From Occultella aeris (lineage in GTDB: Bacteria > Actinomycetota > Actinomycetes > Actinomycetales > Beutenbergiaceae), in assembly GCF_902703175.1 (NCBI RefSeq), contig NZ_CACRYJ010000011.1:50614-114613 (forward strand): a stretch of DNA of 64,000 bases, written 5' to 3'. A program made the position numbers and the translations under genes. Each line of letters starts with the position of its first letter. The stretch's first letter is position 1. The notes under the pieces were generated by a model. The model searched no databases and had not been told where the DNA came from. It saw only the letters and a list, made by a program, of their open reading frames with translations. This document shows, one piece after another, positions 1-8,621 of the stretch.

Positions 1-2
1 TC

Positions 3-191
3 GCCGAGATCGTCGAGCCCGAGGAGCTGGACCGGGCCATGCACCACCGCGCCACGCTGTCCCTCCAGGTCGCCGCCGCGGCGCAACTGGCCGGGGACGC
101 AGAACTACGCGACTTCGCCCTCGGCAACTTCGCCCGCCGCCTGGCCGAGGGCACGAGTCACGATCCGGGTGGCACGCGCCCCAAGTCCTGA
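3..191 (+). CDS. C-terminal fragment of an unidentified protein
   Basis: An open frame enters from the left edge and ends with TGA at 189-191, giving the last 62 residues of a protein. It reads AEIVEPEELDRAMHH and onward, is rich in Ala, Leu, Glu and Arg, and looks like a helical C-terminal tail. The codons are GC-rich at the third position, which supports coding on this strand rather than the opposite one. The fragment is too short to assign to a family. It converges with the beta-helix gene, whose stop lies 24 bases further on. Confidence 0.55.
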   Translation, partial: AEIVEPEELDRAMHHRATLSLQVAAAAQLAGDAELRDFALGNFARRLAEGTSHDPGGTRPKS

Positions 192-214
192 CCGAGCGCG
201 CTCGGGTGGATGCG

Positions 215-1852
215 TCAGACGACGGCCCCGGCAGCGTCCCGCCAGGCCGAGCCATCGGACCAGATCGGCTTGTGCAAGGTGGTGTCGTAGAGGTTCCCGC
301 CAATCCCGACGCTGGCGGCCGTGGGGCGCGACACGGTCGGGAGTGCGGGTGCCCGGAACCCTGCCCCGCCTGAGGTCTGGGCAGCGCCGACGATGGTGTT
401 GCCGACCGCGAGGGTGCTGACACCCTGGGCACCGATCACGCCGTAGATCATCACGCCGCCGCGATCGTCCGCGATCTGGTTGAGCGCGATCGTGGTGTTC
501 GTGCAACCGGCGGCGGCCGGCGCGAACGGCCCGATGCCGGTGTTGCGGTAGGTCGCGTCCGGCGGGATGGGGGTGACGCCGTCCACATAGGTCGCTGAGC
601 CCGGGTTGTGGACAGTGTTGCCGATGATGCTGATCTGGTCCGTGCCATGCATCAGCACGCCGGCGCGGTCGGCATTGCTGATCGTGTTGCCGATGATCTG
701 GATGCGCTGCGCGAGCCGCTCGTAGTCGGCCTGATTGCCCGAGCTCGTCGCCTCCGAATGGGTCAGCGGCATCCCGGCCACCATCACGCCGACACCGTAG
801 ATGGGACCGTTCCCGTCGCTCTCCCAGGTGCCGTAGCCCCGTAGGACGCCGTCGATGACATTGGCCTGGACCAGGGCGTCGGTGGTCCCCTTGGTGAGCT
901 GGATGCCGCAGAGCGCGCTGTCCAGCACCGTGTTCGCGACGATCGTGATCTGGCTCGGGCCAGGATCGTCGCCGAAGCCGCCGGCGAAGATCCCCGCAGC
1001 GAAGGACCCGATGATCGTGTTCCCGACGCAGACGACCTCTGAGCATCCGCGCGAGAGCGAGACGCCGTTGTCCGCGCACCACTCGACCCGGTTGCCGATG
1101 AAGTGCACCGACGTGCAGAACGTGAAGCCGATGTCCAGGCACCGCCGCGCGTAGCAGTCGCGCACGACGACGTTGCGCACGCCCTTGAGCAGGATCGGCA
1201 GGCCGTCCGTTCCGTAGAAGCGACAGTTCTCGATCGTGACCCCGTCCACTACGGCATGTCCGGACGCGGTGGGGTCGTCCGCGCCGAGCGCGTAGATCGC
1301 GGTCCGCAAGTAGCCGCCGGCTGGGAACGGCCGTGGCTGCGCGCCGTCGCGCGCATGGGCTTCCGGCTCCGGGCTCAGCATGCCCCCGTGGAATCCGAGG
1401 TTGCGCAGCGTCACGCGGGCAGTCGCGGCTGTGCCGCCGATCACGAACAGGTTGTTCAGCGCGGTGGCCCGGGCCGGGTCGACGCGCAGCGTCGTGGACG
1501 TCGGTCCTAGCCCTTCGATCGTAAGGTCCTGGAACCCGGTCAGGTTGAGCGGCTGGGTGAGGTGGTACGACGCGCCGCTCGCGATCACGTGGGAGGGCCC
1601 GGGGAGAGCAGCGGCGGCGTTGAGGGCGGCCTGCCACGCCTCCTGGTCGGTGGTCGTCGACGCCGGATAGTGGTCCTCGACCAGGACCCGGCCCGACGGC
1701 GGTGGGTCGGCATGGGCAGGGCGGCTCGCCGCGAGCACTGCGGCGAGAGCGCCCGCGCCCGCGAGTCCGGCCAGGAGACCACGGCGGGTGGCCGTTGCGC
1801 CGCCTACCGTGTCGATGTGCGCGCCATCCTCGGGCCTCACGTTCGTGATCAT
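215..1852 (-). CDS. Tat-exported right-handed parallel beta-helix protein
   Basis: Predicted 545-residue exported protein. The ATG at 1852 is chosen because GGAG lies 5 bases upstream; an upstream start at 1909 has no such site. Residues 20-50 form a Tat-type signal (ATRRGLL followed by an Ala/Leu-rich stretch ending SRPAHA). The rest shows the repeating pattern of pectate-lyase-like beta helices: recurrent GNTI, GNTV, IENC and VVDGV turns, with Asn and Gly at regular spacing of about 20-25 residues. Such folds occur in pectin, alginate and glycosaminoglycan lyases and in hydrolases; the sequence alone does not give the substrate. It diverges from an esterase and sits at the edge of a sugar-acid utilisation region, so a role in cutting an extracellular polysaccharide is inferred. 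Confidence 0.8.
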   Translation of the reverse strand: MITNVRPEDGAHIDTVGGATATRRGLLAGLAGAGALAAVLAASRPAHADPPPSGRVLVEDHYPASTTTDQEAWQAALNAAAALPGPSHVIASGASYHLTQPLNLTGFQDLTIEGLGPTSTTLRVDPARATALNNLFVIGGTAATARVTLRNLGFHGGMLSPEPEAHARDGAQPRPFPAGGYLRTAIYALGADDPTASGHAVVDGVTIENCRFYGTDGLPILLKGVRNVVVRDCYARRCLDIGFTFCTSVHFIGNRVEWCADNGVSLSRGCSEVVCVGNTIIGSFAAGIFAGGFGDDPGPSQITIVANTVLDSALCGIQLTKGTTDALVQANVIDGVLRGYGTWESDGNGPIYGVGVMVAGMPLTHSEATSSGNQADYERLAQRIQIIGNTISNADRAGVLMHGTDQISIIGNTVHNPGSATYVDGVTPIPPDATYRNTGIGPFAPAAAGCTNTTIALNQIADDRGGVMIYGVIGAQGVSTLAVGNTIVGAAQTSGGAGFRAPALPTVSRPTAASVGIGGNLYDTTLHKPIWSDGSAWRDAAGAVV

Positions 1853-1897
1853 CTCGTCTCCTTCGACGGACACCCTGCATGGCGTACGCCACGGGTG

Positions 1898-1910
1898 GGT
1901 GATGATCACC
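1898..1910. promoter_or_regulatory. 13-bp palindrome between divergent beta-helix and esterase genes
   Basis: GGTGATGATCACC is a perfect inverted repeat (GGTGAT-G-ATCACC). It lies directly downstream of an AT-rich TATAAG-like -10 element for the minus-strand gene (1910-1915), so a bound protein would cover that start site. A half-site GGTGA recurs at 1918. The bound regulator is unknown; the AraC regulator at 7750-8565 is one candidate, though AraC sites are usually direct repeats. Confidence 0.4.
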
Positions 1911-1962
1911 TTATATGGGTGACTGATCTACGTGCTAGCGCACTCGACCGGCGTAGACCGGC

Positions 1963-1968
1963 TAGGCT
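1963..1968 (+). promoter_or_regulatory. -10 element of a leaderless promoter for the esterase
   Basis: TAGGCT lies 7 bases before the GTG start codon at 1976, so transcription is expected to begin at or next to the start codon. No Shine-Dalgarno sequence precedes this start. TAnnnT followed by 6-7 bases and GTG or ATG is the usual layout of leaderless actinobacterial genes, and the same arrangement recurs at 32450. Confidence 0.6.
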
Positions 1969-1975
1969 CGGCGCC

Positions 1976-2986
1976 GTGACTGCTGAAGACGTCAGGGTGG
2001 GTCCGTCCGTCGAGAGTGCGATCTGGCGCGGTGCCGCCGACTGGGTCGCGGAGGGGGATCTCTGGCAGCCGTGGCGCCTGCTGTCGGCGCAGGCCGACCG
2101 CGCACATGCGCCGGACCTGATCAGGGTCGCCAGGATGGCGGCCGGGGTACGCGCGCAGGTGCGCACGGACGCCACCGAGATCCTGCTGCCGGTCGAGCAC
2201 ACCGACGGCGAGGGTCGTATCGACCTGGTCGTCGACGGCGACCTCGAGCGGCGTGTCGAGCTGCCCCAGGGCCGGTCCGAGGTGAGGCTCCCGCTCCCGG
2301 CCGGGGTCCATGATGTCGAACTCTGGCTCCCGCAGCTCGCCAACACACGCATCGGCGATCTCGTCCTGGTCGGCGCGAGCCTCGCCGAGCCGCCGACGCC
2401 GCGCCCGCGGTGGACGACATACGGCAGCTCGATCAGTCAGTGCGGTGCCGCGTTCGGGCCGAGCGAGACCTGGCCCGCACTCGTCGCCCGTCGGCTCGGC
2501 TGGGACCTGACCTGCCTCGGCTTCTCGGGCCAGTGTCACCTCGACCCGATCGCCGCGCGCACCATCGCCGCGGTGCCCGCCGACGTGATCTCGCTCTGCC
2601 TGGGCATCAACATGATGGGTGGCGCCACGTTCAGCCCGCGCGCGTTCGCGCCGCACGTCTCGGGGTTCGTGGAGCAAGTGCGCCAGGCCCACCCGGACAC
2701 CCCGATCCTGGTCATGACACCGATCGTGAGCCCGCCGCGCGAGCGGACCCCGAACGCCGTCGGCCTCACCCTGGAGTCGATGCGTGTGGCCATCGGCGAG
2801 GTCGTCGCCACGCTGGCGCGCACCGACCCGAACCTGCACCTGCTCGAGGGGCCGACCATCATCGGTACCGGCGACGTCCACCTCCTACCCGACGACCTGC
2901 ACCCCGACGGCGAGGGCTACCGGCTGATGGCCGAGCGGCTCGCACCGGTGCTCGCCCAACTGCCGCAGCCGGCTCTGGCACGCTAG
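1976..2986 (+). CDS. SGNH/GDSL-family esterase
   Basis: Predicted 336-residue hydrolase. Residues 1-145 form a beta-rich N-terminal domain. The C-terminal part carries the SGNH blocks: YGSSISQCG with the nucleophilic serine, LGFSGQC (glycine block), LGINMMGG (asparagine block) and DDLHPDGEGY with the catalytic Asp/His pair. Members of this family remove acetyl or other acyl groups from polysaccharides. No signal peptide is visible, so it probably acts in the cytoplasm on imported oligosaccharides. The GTG start is chosen because of the leaderless promoter directly upstream; an open frame extending further upstream is antisense to the beta-helix gene and lacks a start signal. The FGGY kinase follows 30 bases downstream on the same strand. 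Confidence 0.85.
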   Translation: MTAEDVRVGPSVESAIWRGAADWVAEGDLWQPWRLLSAQADRAHAPDLIRVARMAAGVRAQVRTDATEILLPVEHTDGEGRIDLVVDGDLERRVELPQGRSEVRLPLPAGVHDVELWLPQLANTRIGDLVLVGASLAEPPTPRPRWTTYGSSISQCGAAFGPSETWPALVARRLGWDLTCLGFSGQCHLDPIAARTIAAVPADVISLCLGINMMGGATFSPRAFAPHVSGFVEQVRQAHPDTPILVMTPIVSPPRERTPNAVGLTLESMRVAIGEVVATLARTDPNLHLLEGPTIIGTGDVHLLPDDLHPDGEGYRLMAERLAPVLAQLPQPALAR

Positions 2987-3016
2987 CGCCGGCCCCGGAC
3001 GGTGAGGACAAGGTCG

Positions 3017-4504
3017 ATGGCGTCCGGCCAGCACAAGATCAGCCCAGCGGCCGCGATCGACCCGCTCGTCCTCGGGCTCGACGTCGGCTCCACAGCATCC
3101 CGCGGCGGGCTCTACGACGCCGCCGCCCGCCCGCTCGAGGGACCGAAGGCGAAGGTCCCGCACGCGTTCACCACGGCAGGCGACGGCACCAGCGAGATCG
3201 ATGCGGATGCCGTCGTCGATGAGATCGAGCAGATCCTCGACCTGCTCGCGACGCCGGACCTGAAGGGGCGGATCGGCGGAGTCGCCATCGACACGTTCTC
3301 CGCCTCGCTGGTCGGCGTCGACACCGCGGGCCGCGCCGTCACGCCGTGCTACACCTACGCCGACTCCCGCTGCACCGCCCAGGTGCGCGAGCTGCGCGAG
3401 GAGCTCGACGAGGCCGAGGTGCTCCAACGAACCGGGACCCGGATCCACAGCAGCTACCTGCCGGCGCGGCTGCGCTGGTTGGCCGCCACCGACCGGGCGA
3501 GGTTCAACGCCGTCGACCGCTGGATGTCCCTCGGCGAGTACCTCCATCTGCGGATCATCGGCACGGCGGTGGTGGGTACCGCGGCCGCGGCGTGGACCGG
3601 CTTGCTGGACCGGCGCACCGGCACCTGGGACGTGGCGATGGTCGAGGCGTCCGGGATCGACGTCCGCACACTGTCCCCGGTGCACGACCCGGACGATCCG
3701 GTCCGCGAGGTGAGAGGCGGCGTCGCGAAGCGGTGGCCGGCGCTCGCGGGGGCCCTCTGGTACCCGGTGATCGGCGACGGGCTCGCCGCGAACGTCGGCG
3801 TCGGGGCGACTGCGGAGGGCACCGTGGGGCTGTCCGCCGCCACGAGCGGAGCGATGCGGGTGCTCCTGCACCACCTCCCCGAGACGATCCCCGATGGGCT
3901 CTGGTGCTATCGGGTCGACGCCCGCCGCAGCCTGCTCGGCGGCGCACTGAACGATGTGGGCCGCGTGGTCACCTGGCTCGACGCCACGCTGCGGGTACCC
4001 GAGGACCTCGAGGCCACGCTCACCGCGGAGCCGGACCCGGCCACCCCGAGCGTGCTGCCCTACCTGAGCGGGGAACGCAGCACCGGGTGGGCGGCGGGCG
4101 CCAGGGCGACCATCACCGATGTGGGCGCCACGGCCACGGCGGACCTGATCTACCGGGGTGCGATGGAGGGCGTCGCGCTCAGCTACGCGCGGGTCGCGGA
4201 CGCCCTCGCCGGCGCCGCCGGCGGGCGCGCCCGTCAGATCCGGGCCGCCGGCCGGGTGGCGGCGGACCTGACCCCGTGGCTGCAGGTGGTCGCCGACGCG
4301 CTCGACGCGGACGTGCAGCACGTGACGAACAAGCGCACCACCCTGCGCGGCACCGCGCTGATCGCACTGGAGTCGCTCGCCCCGGGGGTCGAGCGGTCCG
4401 AACCGGACATCGGCGCCACGTTCGCTCCGGTGCCGGCCCGCCGGCGTTACTACGACGAGCGTGCCCAGCGGTACCAGGAGATCTACGAAGCGCTCGTGAA
4501 GTGA
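3017..4504 (+). CDS. FGGY-family carbohydrate kinase (gluconokinase-like)
   Basis: Predicted 495-residue sugar kinase, full length for the family (about 480-520). Seen: an N-terminal phosphate-binding loop GLDVGSTASRGGLYD, the middle region GVAIDTFSASLVGVD, GDGLAANVGVGATAEGTVG, and the C-terminal actin-like half with LPYLSGERSTGW and QIRAAGRVAADLTPW. FGGY enzymes phosphorylate gluconate, xylulose, glycerol, fuculose and related polyols; the substrate cannot be read here. With the reductase and aldolase of this region it could activate a sugar acid or polyol released from the imported glycan (inference). The ATG at 3017 has AAGG upstream; a GTG at 3002 in frame is an alternative. Confidence 0.85.
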   Translation: MASGQHKISPAAAIDPLVLGLDVGSTASRGGLYDAAARPLEGPKAKVPHAFTTAGDGTSEIDADAVVDEIEQILDLLATPDLKGRIGGVAIDTFSASLVGVDTAGRAVTPCYTYADSRCTAQVRELREELDEAEVLQRTGTRIHSSYLPARLRWLAATDRARFNAVDRWMSLGEYLHLRIIGTAVVGTAAAAWTGLLDRRTGTWDVAMVEASGIDVRTLSPVHDPDDPVREVRGGVAKRWPALAGALWYPVIGDGLAANVGVGATAEGTVGLSAATSGAMRVLLHHLPETIPDGLWCYRVDARRSLLGGALNDVGRVVTWLDATLRVPEDLEATLTAEPDPATPSVLPYLSGERSTGWAAGARATITDVGATATADLIYRGAMEGVALSYARVADALAGAAGGRARQIRAAGRVAADLTPWLQVVADALDADVQHVTNKRTTLRGTALIALESLAPGVERSEPDIGATFAPVPARRRYYDERAQRYQEIYEALVK

Positions 4505-4525
4505 GCTCCCGGCCCGGGTGGGCTG

Positions 4526-5083
4526 TCAGACCTCGAGCAGCGATTCGGGAAGGTGGGCGTCGTAACCGTCGATCGAGGTGGCGTTCTTCTCCCGCTGGTA
4601 GCGCGCCAGGCCCTCCGGGCCCCGCCGGTCCGCCCACGAGTGCATCAGGTCCCGCTGACCGACGAAGTCGTACAGAGGAACGCCGAAGCCGCAGGAGGTC
4701 TGGCACTCGGCGACCGTGACGTCGTACACCTGCCGGGCCCCGAGCATGGGCGGGAACAGGTCGATGAGGTCGTCCCAGTCCTGGTCGCCCGGCTGCACCA
4801 TGCGCGCGGTGCCGAACAGCCGGAGGATCCACGGCTTGCCCTCGAACGCGCAGAACATGATCGTGATGCGGGGGTCGATCGCCGTGTGCGCGGCCGTCTC
4901 GTTCCCGGACCCGGTGCCGTTCAGCCACGCGACCCGGTTCGGTCCGAGGATCCGGAACGAGTCCAGGCCCTTGGGGGAGACGTTCACCCGACCATCCGCC
5001 GCCGCGGTCGCGACGAAGAACATCTGCTGGCGCTCGATGAACCGGATGAGTTGCGGTTCGATGGTGTCGTAGAAGGTGGCCAT
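4526..5083 (-). CDS. Pyridoxamine 5'-phosphate oxidase-fold flavoprotein
   Basis: Predicted 185-residue protein starting MATFYDTIEPQLIRF. The segments FFVATAAADGRVNVSPKGLD, RVAWLNGTGSGNETAAHT and ITIMFCAFEGKPWILRLFG fit the PNPOx-like split beta-barrel that binds FMN or F420. Stand-alone members of this type are poorly characterised reductases or oxidases. It is convergent with the kinase (22-base gap) and lies 24 bases downstream of the uronyl hydrolase gene on the same strand, so it may share that transcript. No direct link to glycan breakdown is visible. Confidence 0.8.
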   Translation of the reverse strand: MATFYDTIEPQLIRFIERQQMFFVATAAADGRVNVSPKGLDSFRILGPNRVAWLNGTGSGNETAAHTAIDPRITIMFCAFEGKPWILRLFGTARMVQPGDQDWDDLIDLFPPMLGARQVYDVTVAECQTSCGFGVPLYDFVGQRDLMHSWADRRGPEGLARYQREKNATSIDGYDAHLPESLLEV

Positions 5084-5107
5084 ACGCCATCTTCTCGCAT
5101 CGAGTGG

Positions 5108-6205
5108 TCAGCTGGGATCGCCGGTCGTCCGGTCCCGGGCGCCGAGCGCGACCCGGTCCACGCCGTTCAGGTGCGCCTCGACCAGGGCGAGCATGAAGGG
5201 GCCGAAGCTGTGCGGCTCGTCCCGGTAGGGCTCCTTGGCGAGGTAGGCCGCGACGGTGCCCTTCGCCTCACCCTCACCCGGGCACAGACAACCGGGGCAG
5301 GACAGTTCGGTGGAGCCGTCCTCGTTGATCGCGTGGGCGGCGAGTCCGGCGATGCCGAGACGGAACGCCTCCCCGTAGGTCGCCTCGTCGAGGACCCCGA
5401 GACGAAGGCCGAGCCCGTACCCGTACAGGATCAGGGCGGTGCCGGAGGACTCCTCCCACGCGTGCGGGTCGTTGATCTCCTGGCGCCACAGACCACGCTC
5501 GGACTGGTGCGGCAGCATCGCAGCGGAGAGGGCGACGAAGCGCTCCAACACGTCCGGTCGGCGCGGGTGGTCCTCGGGCAGCCCGGCCACGAGCTCGGTG
5601 AGTGCGATGTAGCCCCAGCCGTTCCCACGGCTCCAGTGGTCCTCGGAGAGCAGGCCCGGCCCGACGAAGTTCTTGCACTGGTGCAGCAGCCCGTTCGAGG
5701 GGTCGAGGAACTCGTCGTACATGGCCACCGTCTGGTGCACCGCCTCGTCGAAGTAGCGGCGCTCGTCGAGGGCCTGGCCGGCGAACACGAGGTACATCGA
5801 GGCGGCCATCGCGGCGTCGATCCAGATCTGGTTCAGATCGGCGGTGCGGGGCATGACCAGGATCCCGGCGGCGTCGCGCGGGGCGGTCAGGAGTTCCTCG
5901 GCGTACTCGCGCACCGCCTCGGCCCGGTCCGGCATCCGCCCACGGGCCACGGCGAACGCCTGCGGGATGCCGCCGATCCGATAGGACGGGAAGTTGTAGC
6001 GAGGGTGGTCGATCTCGTCCGGGAACCGGCGCAGGATCCGCTCGACCCGGTCCCAGAGCTCCTCATCATCTCCGTCCTGGGCCGTGCGGGCGAGTCCGTA
6101 GATGGCGAGCAGGCCGTAGTAGGCCTTGACCTCGGCGATGCTCTCGTAGTGATCGTAGAGCTGGACGGCGGCCTCGAGAGGCGCGGTGCGCACGTCGACG
6201 GGCAT
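5108..6205 (-). CDS. GH88/GH105-type unsaturated uronyl hydrolase
   Basis: Predicted 365-residue cytoplasmic hydrolase of the (alpha/alpha)6 barrel type. These enzymes remove the 4,5-unsaturated uronic acid that a polysaccharide lyase leaves at the non-reducing end, by hydrating the double bond. Seen: TADLNQIWIDAAMAASMYL, containing the expected catalytic aspartate, and HWSRGNGWGYIALTELV, matching the RGNGW motif of YteR-like enzymes. There is no signal peptide. Length is typical. AGGAGA lies 6 bases before the ATG. The C-terminal 20 residues after DRVALGARD look like an unstructured tail. It strongly supports the view that this locus handles lyase products. Confidence 0.85.
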   Translation of the reverse strand: MPVDVRTAPLEAAVQLYDHYESIAEVKAYYGLLAIYGLARTAQDGDDEELWDRVERILRRFPDEIDHPRYNFPSYRIGGIPQAFAVARGRMPDRAEAVREYAEELLTAPRDAAGILVMPRTADLNQIWIDAAMAASMYLVFAGQALDERRYFDEAVHQTVAMYDEFLDPSNGLLHQCKNFVGPGLLSEDHWSRGNGWGYIALTELVAGLPEDHPRRPDVLERFVALSAAMLPHQSERGLWRQEINDPHAWEESSGTALILYGYGLGLRLGVLDEATYGEAFRLGIAGLAAHAINEDGSTELSCPGCLCPGEGEAKGTVAAYLAKEPYRDEPHSFGPFMLALVEAHLNGVDRVALGARDRTTGDPS

Positions 6206-6235
6206 GGATCTCTCCTGGTTGCGGTGGTCGGCGGA

Positions 6236-6943
6236 TCAGGGATGGAACGGTTCGAACTCGACGGCGCTGATCTGCACGGTCGACGGGGCATTGAGGACGA
6301 ACATGATCACGTCCACGACGTCCTCGGCGGACATGAGCTTGCTGCGGTCCACCGGCCGGTCCCCCCAGAACGGCGTGTCCGTGCCGCCGGGGTTGAGCGC
6401 GGTGACCCGGATGCGCCGCTGCTTGACCTGCAGCGCGAACGCGCGGGTGAACATGTCCAGGGCCGCCTTCGCCGTGCAGTACAACGGAGCGGTCGCATTC
6501 GGCCGTAGCCCGGCGACGGAGCTGACGTTGATCACGGCTCCGCCGGCGTCGGGGTCGATCAGGGGCACGGCGTGCTTGGACGCCAGGAAGGCGGACGTCA
6601 CGTTCGCGTGCCAGATCTGTTCGAAGTCCGCCAGGCTTGTCTCGACGATCTGCCCGGGCCGCGACAGCCCGGCCACGTTGACCAGTGCGTCGAGGGAACC
6701 CAGGTGCTCGCGGGCGCCCTCGAAGAACGACTCGACGGATGGCTCGTCCGCGAGGTCGGCGCTCTGGGCCCAGAGCCCGTCTCCCGGTCCACCCAGCTCC
6801 CGCACGAGTCCGTCGAGCCGCTCGGGGTCCCGGCTGGTCAGCGCGAGCCGCGCGCCGGCCGCGTGCAGGCGGCGGGCCAATGCGGATCCGATGCCACCGG
6901 CGGCACCGGTCACCACCACGCGCACCTTGTCCAGATTCGTCAC
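6236..6943 (-). CDS. SDR-family oxidoreductase (KduD-like)
   Basis: Predicted 235-residue short-chain dehydrogenase/reductase. Seen: the nucleotide-binding TGAAGGIGSALARR near the N terminus, the serine of INVSSVAGL and the YCTAK (YxxxK) catalytic pair, then LNPGGTDTPFWG. The GTG at 6943 gives MTNLDKVRVVVTG; longer versions upstream would overlap the aldolase gene and have no ribosome site. The start is 16 bases past the aldolase stop, so the two genes are cotranscribed. In uronate pathways an SDR reduces a keto-deoxy-uronate or a keto sugar; that role here is inference. Confidence 0.8.
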   Translation of the reverse strand: MTNLDKVRVVVTGAAGGIGSALARRLHAAGARLALTSRDPERLDGLVRELGGPGDGLWAQSADLADEPSVESFFEGAREHLGSLDALVNVAGLSRPGQIVETSLADFEQIWHANVTSAFLASKHAVPLIDPDAGGAVINVSSVAGLRPNATAPLYCTAKAALDMFTRAFALQVKQRRIRVTALNPGGTDTPFWGDRPVDRSKLMSAEDVVDVIMFVLNAPSTVQISAVEFEPFHP

Positions 6944-6959
6944 GTCTACCCGGTTCCTC

Positions 6960-7625
6960 TCAGAAGTACCCGCCGCGCGAGACGATCTCGCCCGGTGTCG
7001 CGCCCTCGTCGACCATCTGCTTGATCTCGACCTCGTGGCGCAGGATCGCCTCGGCATCGCCGAGCACCCGTTCGGCCAGTTCGGCCGGCACGATGATCAC
7101 GCCGTCGAGGTCACCGAGGACCAGGTCGCCGGGGCGGATCGTGACGCCGCCGATGGCGATCTCGGTTCCCCACGAGGTGAGCCGGAACCGGCCCATCATC
7201 CCGTTCGAACTCCGGTACCGGGTGAAGACCGGAAACTTCTGAGGCAGGACTTTATCCGTATCGCGGACACCGCCGTCGATGACGGCGCCGCGGCAGCCGC
7301 GTCGGATCGCGGCCATGGTCATGACTTCGCCCCACTGCGCCGACTCGTTGTCGCCACCGGTGGCCCAGACACACACGGCGCCGTCGGGGATCGCCTCGAG
7401 CATGGCCGCGCGGTCGGGCATGTCGTTCGCGCCGTCGCGGCTGCGTTCCCCGCTGATCGTGAAGGCGAACCCGGCGATCTTCATCCCTTCCTGGAGCGGA
7501 ACGATCTCGTGCGGGAGCGTCTGGTCGAGGAGCCCCTCGGAGCGGAGGACGTCGTTCACGATGGCGGTCGAGACCCGCTCGTAGCGGGCGAACAACTCGA
7601 CCGGACTGGTCTGAGGTAACGTCAA
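6960..7625 (-). CDS. RraA-family aldolase-like protein
   Basis: Predicted 221-residue protein of the RraA/HMG-aldolase superfamily (4-hydroxy-4-methyl-2-oxoglutarate aldolase and relatives). Seen: AVIDGGVRDTDKV with the GGxRD active-site motif, PVFTRYRS, and GDLVLGDLDGVIIVP. Metal-dependent members cleave or decarboxylate oxo-acids in sugar-acid and aromatic-acid breakdown. The start is judged to be TTG at 7625, because a perfect GGAGG sits 5 bases upstream; upstream ATGs have no such site. Followed by the SDR in an operon. The exact substrate cannot be told. Confidence 0.75.
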   Translation of the reverse strand: MTLPQTSPVELFARYERVSTAIVNDVLRSEGLLDQTLPHEIVPLQEGMKIAGFAFTISGERSRDGANDMPDRAAMLEAIPDGAVCVWATGGDNESAQWGEVMTMAAIRRGCRGAVIDGGVRDTDKVLPQKFPVFTRYRSSNGMMGRFRLTSWGTEIAIGGVTIRPGDLVLGDLDGVIIVPAELAERVLGDAEAILRHEVEIKQMVDEGATPGEIVSRGGYF

Positions 7626-7749
7626 CTCAACCTCCGTTGGGTACGTCGTCGTATCACTGACTGGTTGCCATGATGCCGGTCCCCGGGCTCCGGGAGCCAT
7701 GGACCACGCACCGAGGATTTGCACGAACCGAGGACTGCGCCGGTGTGGT

Positions 7750-8565
7750 TCATCGCTTCGTGTACTCCGACGGATTGGTGCCCGTCACCTTCTTGAACAG
7801 CCTGCTGAAGTAGTAGATGTCGGCGAACCCGGTGCGGGCTGCGGCCTCGGTGACGTTGCACTCCCCGCTGAGCAGGAACTCCTTCGCCTTGCTGATCTTG
7901 ATCTTGTGGTGGTACTCCTTCACGGTGAGTCCCGTGAAGGCCTTGAACAGGGCTCGGAAGTGGGAGGCGCTGAGCCCGGCCCCTTCGGCCAGGGCCTCCA
8001 CCGGGTAGGTGCGGTCGTAGTTCTCCCGCATCGTCTCGATGATGCTCACGATCTTCTGGGTGTGCGGGCTGTACAGGCGCGGCTGGGTCTGCTCGCGGAT
8101 CAGGGTGTAGATGCCGGTCATCGTCAGGGCCCGGCAGCGCACCAGGTGACCGGGCTTCTTGTCCGTCCACGCCGCGTACATCTCCGGGAACAGGGCGGAT
8201 GCCTGATCGGTGAAGGCGCCGCGCCAGTGATGGTGGAGCGACTCGAGCTGGGCCTGGGCGTCGCCGCGCGCGGACGACGCGTCGAAGCCGACCGTGATGA
8301 ACGTCCAGGGGTCGTGCCTGTCGCTCGCCCCGGTGTGTGGCAGGCCCTTCGGGAAGAACATCATGTCTCCCTTGCGCACCTCGTACGTGCGCCCGTCGAA
8401 CTCGTAGTGCGCAGCGCCGGACAGGGCGTAGACGAGCAGGTGTGAGAGCGGGTCCACGTAGTCCCGGGTGGGGGTGTGCCAGGCCGGGTCGGGCCCGCGG
8501 TGGATCACGAAGTCGATGCCGGTCACGAGGAAGTCGTAGTAGTCCGCGTAGATGTCGTCGGCCAT
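7750..8565 (-). CDS. AraC-family transcriptional regulator with cupin sensor
   Basis: Predicted 271-residue regulator. Residues 1-120 form a cupin-like sensor (SHLLVYALSGAAHYEFDGR, KGDMMFFPKGLPHTGA), typical of sugar-sensing AraC proteins. The C-terminal 100 residues hold two helix-turn-helix units (VEALAEGAGLSASHFRALFK and VTEAAARTGFADIYYFSRLF) ending in the usual NPSEYTKR. It lies between the ABC transporter and the aldolase/reductase operon, so it probably activates these genes in response to an oligosaccharide. The ATG at 8565 is chosen by homology to typical lengths; no strong ribosome site is seen. The 124 bases after its stop probably contain the promoter for the aldolase operon. Confidence 0.85.
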   Translation of the reverse strand: MADDIYADYYDFLVTGIDFVIHRGPDPAWHTPTRDYVDPLSHLLVYALSGAAHYEFDGRTYEVRKGDMMFFPKGLPHTGASDRHDPWTFITVGFDASSARGDAQAQLESLHHHWRGAFTDQASALFPEMYAAWTDKKPGHLVRCRALTMTGIYTLIREQTQPRLYSPHTQKIVSIIETMRENYDRTYPVEALAEGAGLSASHFRALFKAFTGLTVKEYHHKIKISKAKEFLLSGECNVTEAAARTGFADIYYFSRLFKKVTGTNPSEYTKR

Positions 8566-8621
8566 CAGCCAAGACTGCCCCAACACGGCTCGTTCGGTCG
8601 TGCGAGCGGTCGACCGGGCGA

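Noticed and set aside
105..1892. 595-codon minus-strand frame overlapping the beta-helix gene in another frame
   Set aside because: Arg/Pro/His-rich translation without any motif; it is the frame shadow of the GC-rich beta-helix gene.
4553..6508. 651-codon plus-strand frame across the flavoprotein, uronyl hydrolase and SDR genes
   Set aside because: Antisense to three well-supported genes; composition (Val/Arg/His-rich, no conserved motif) is that of an antisense shadow.
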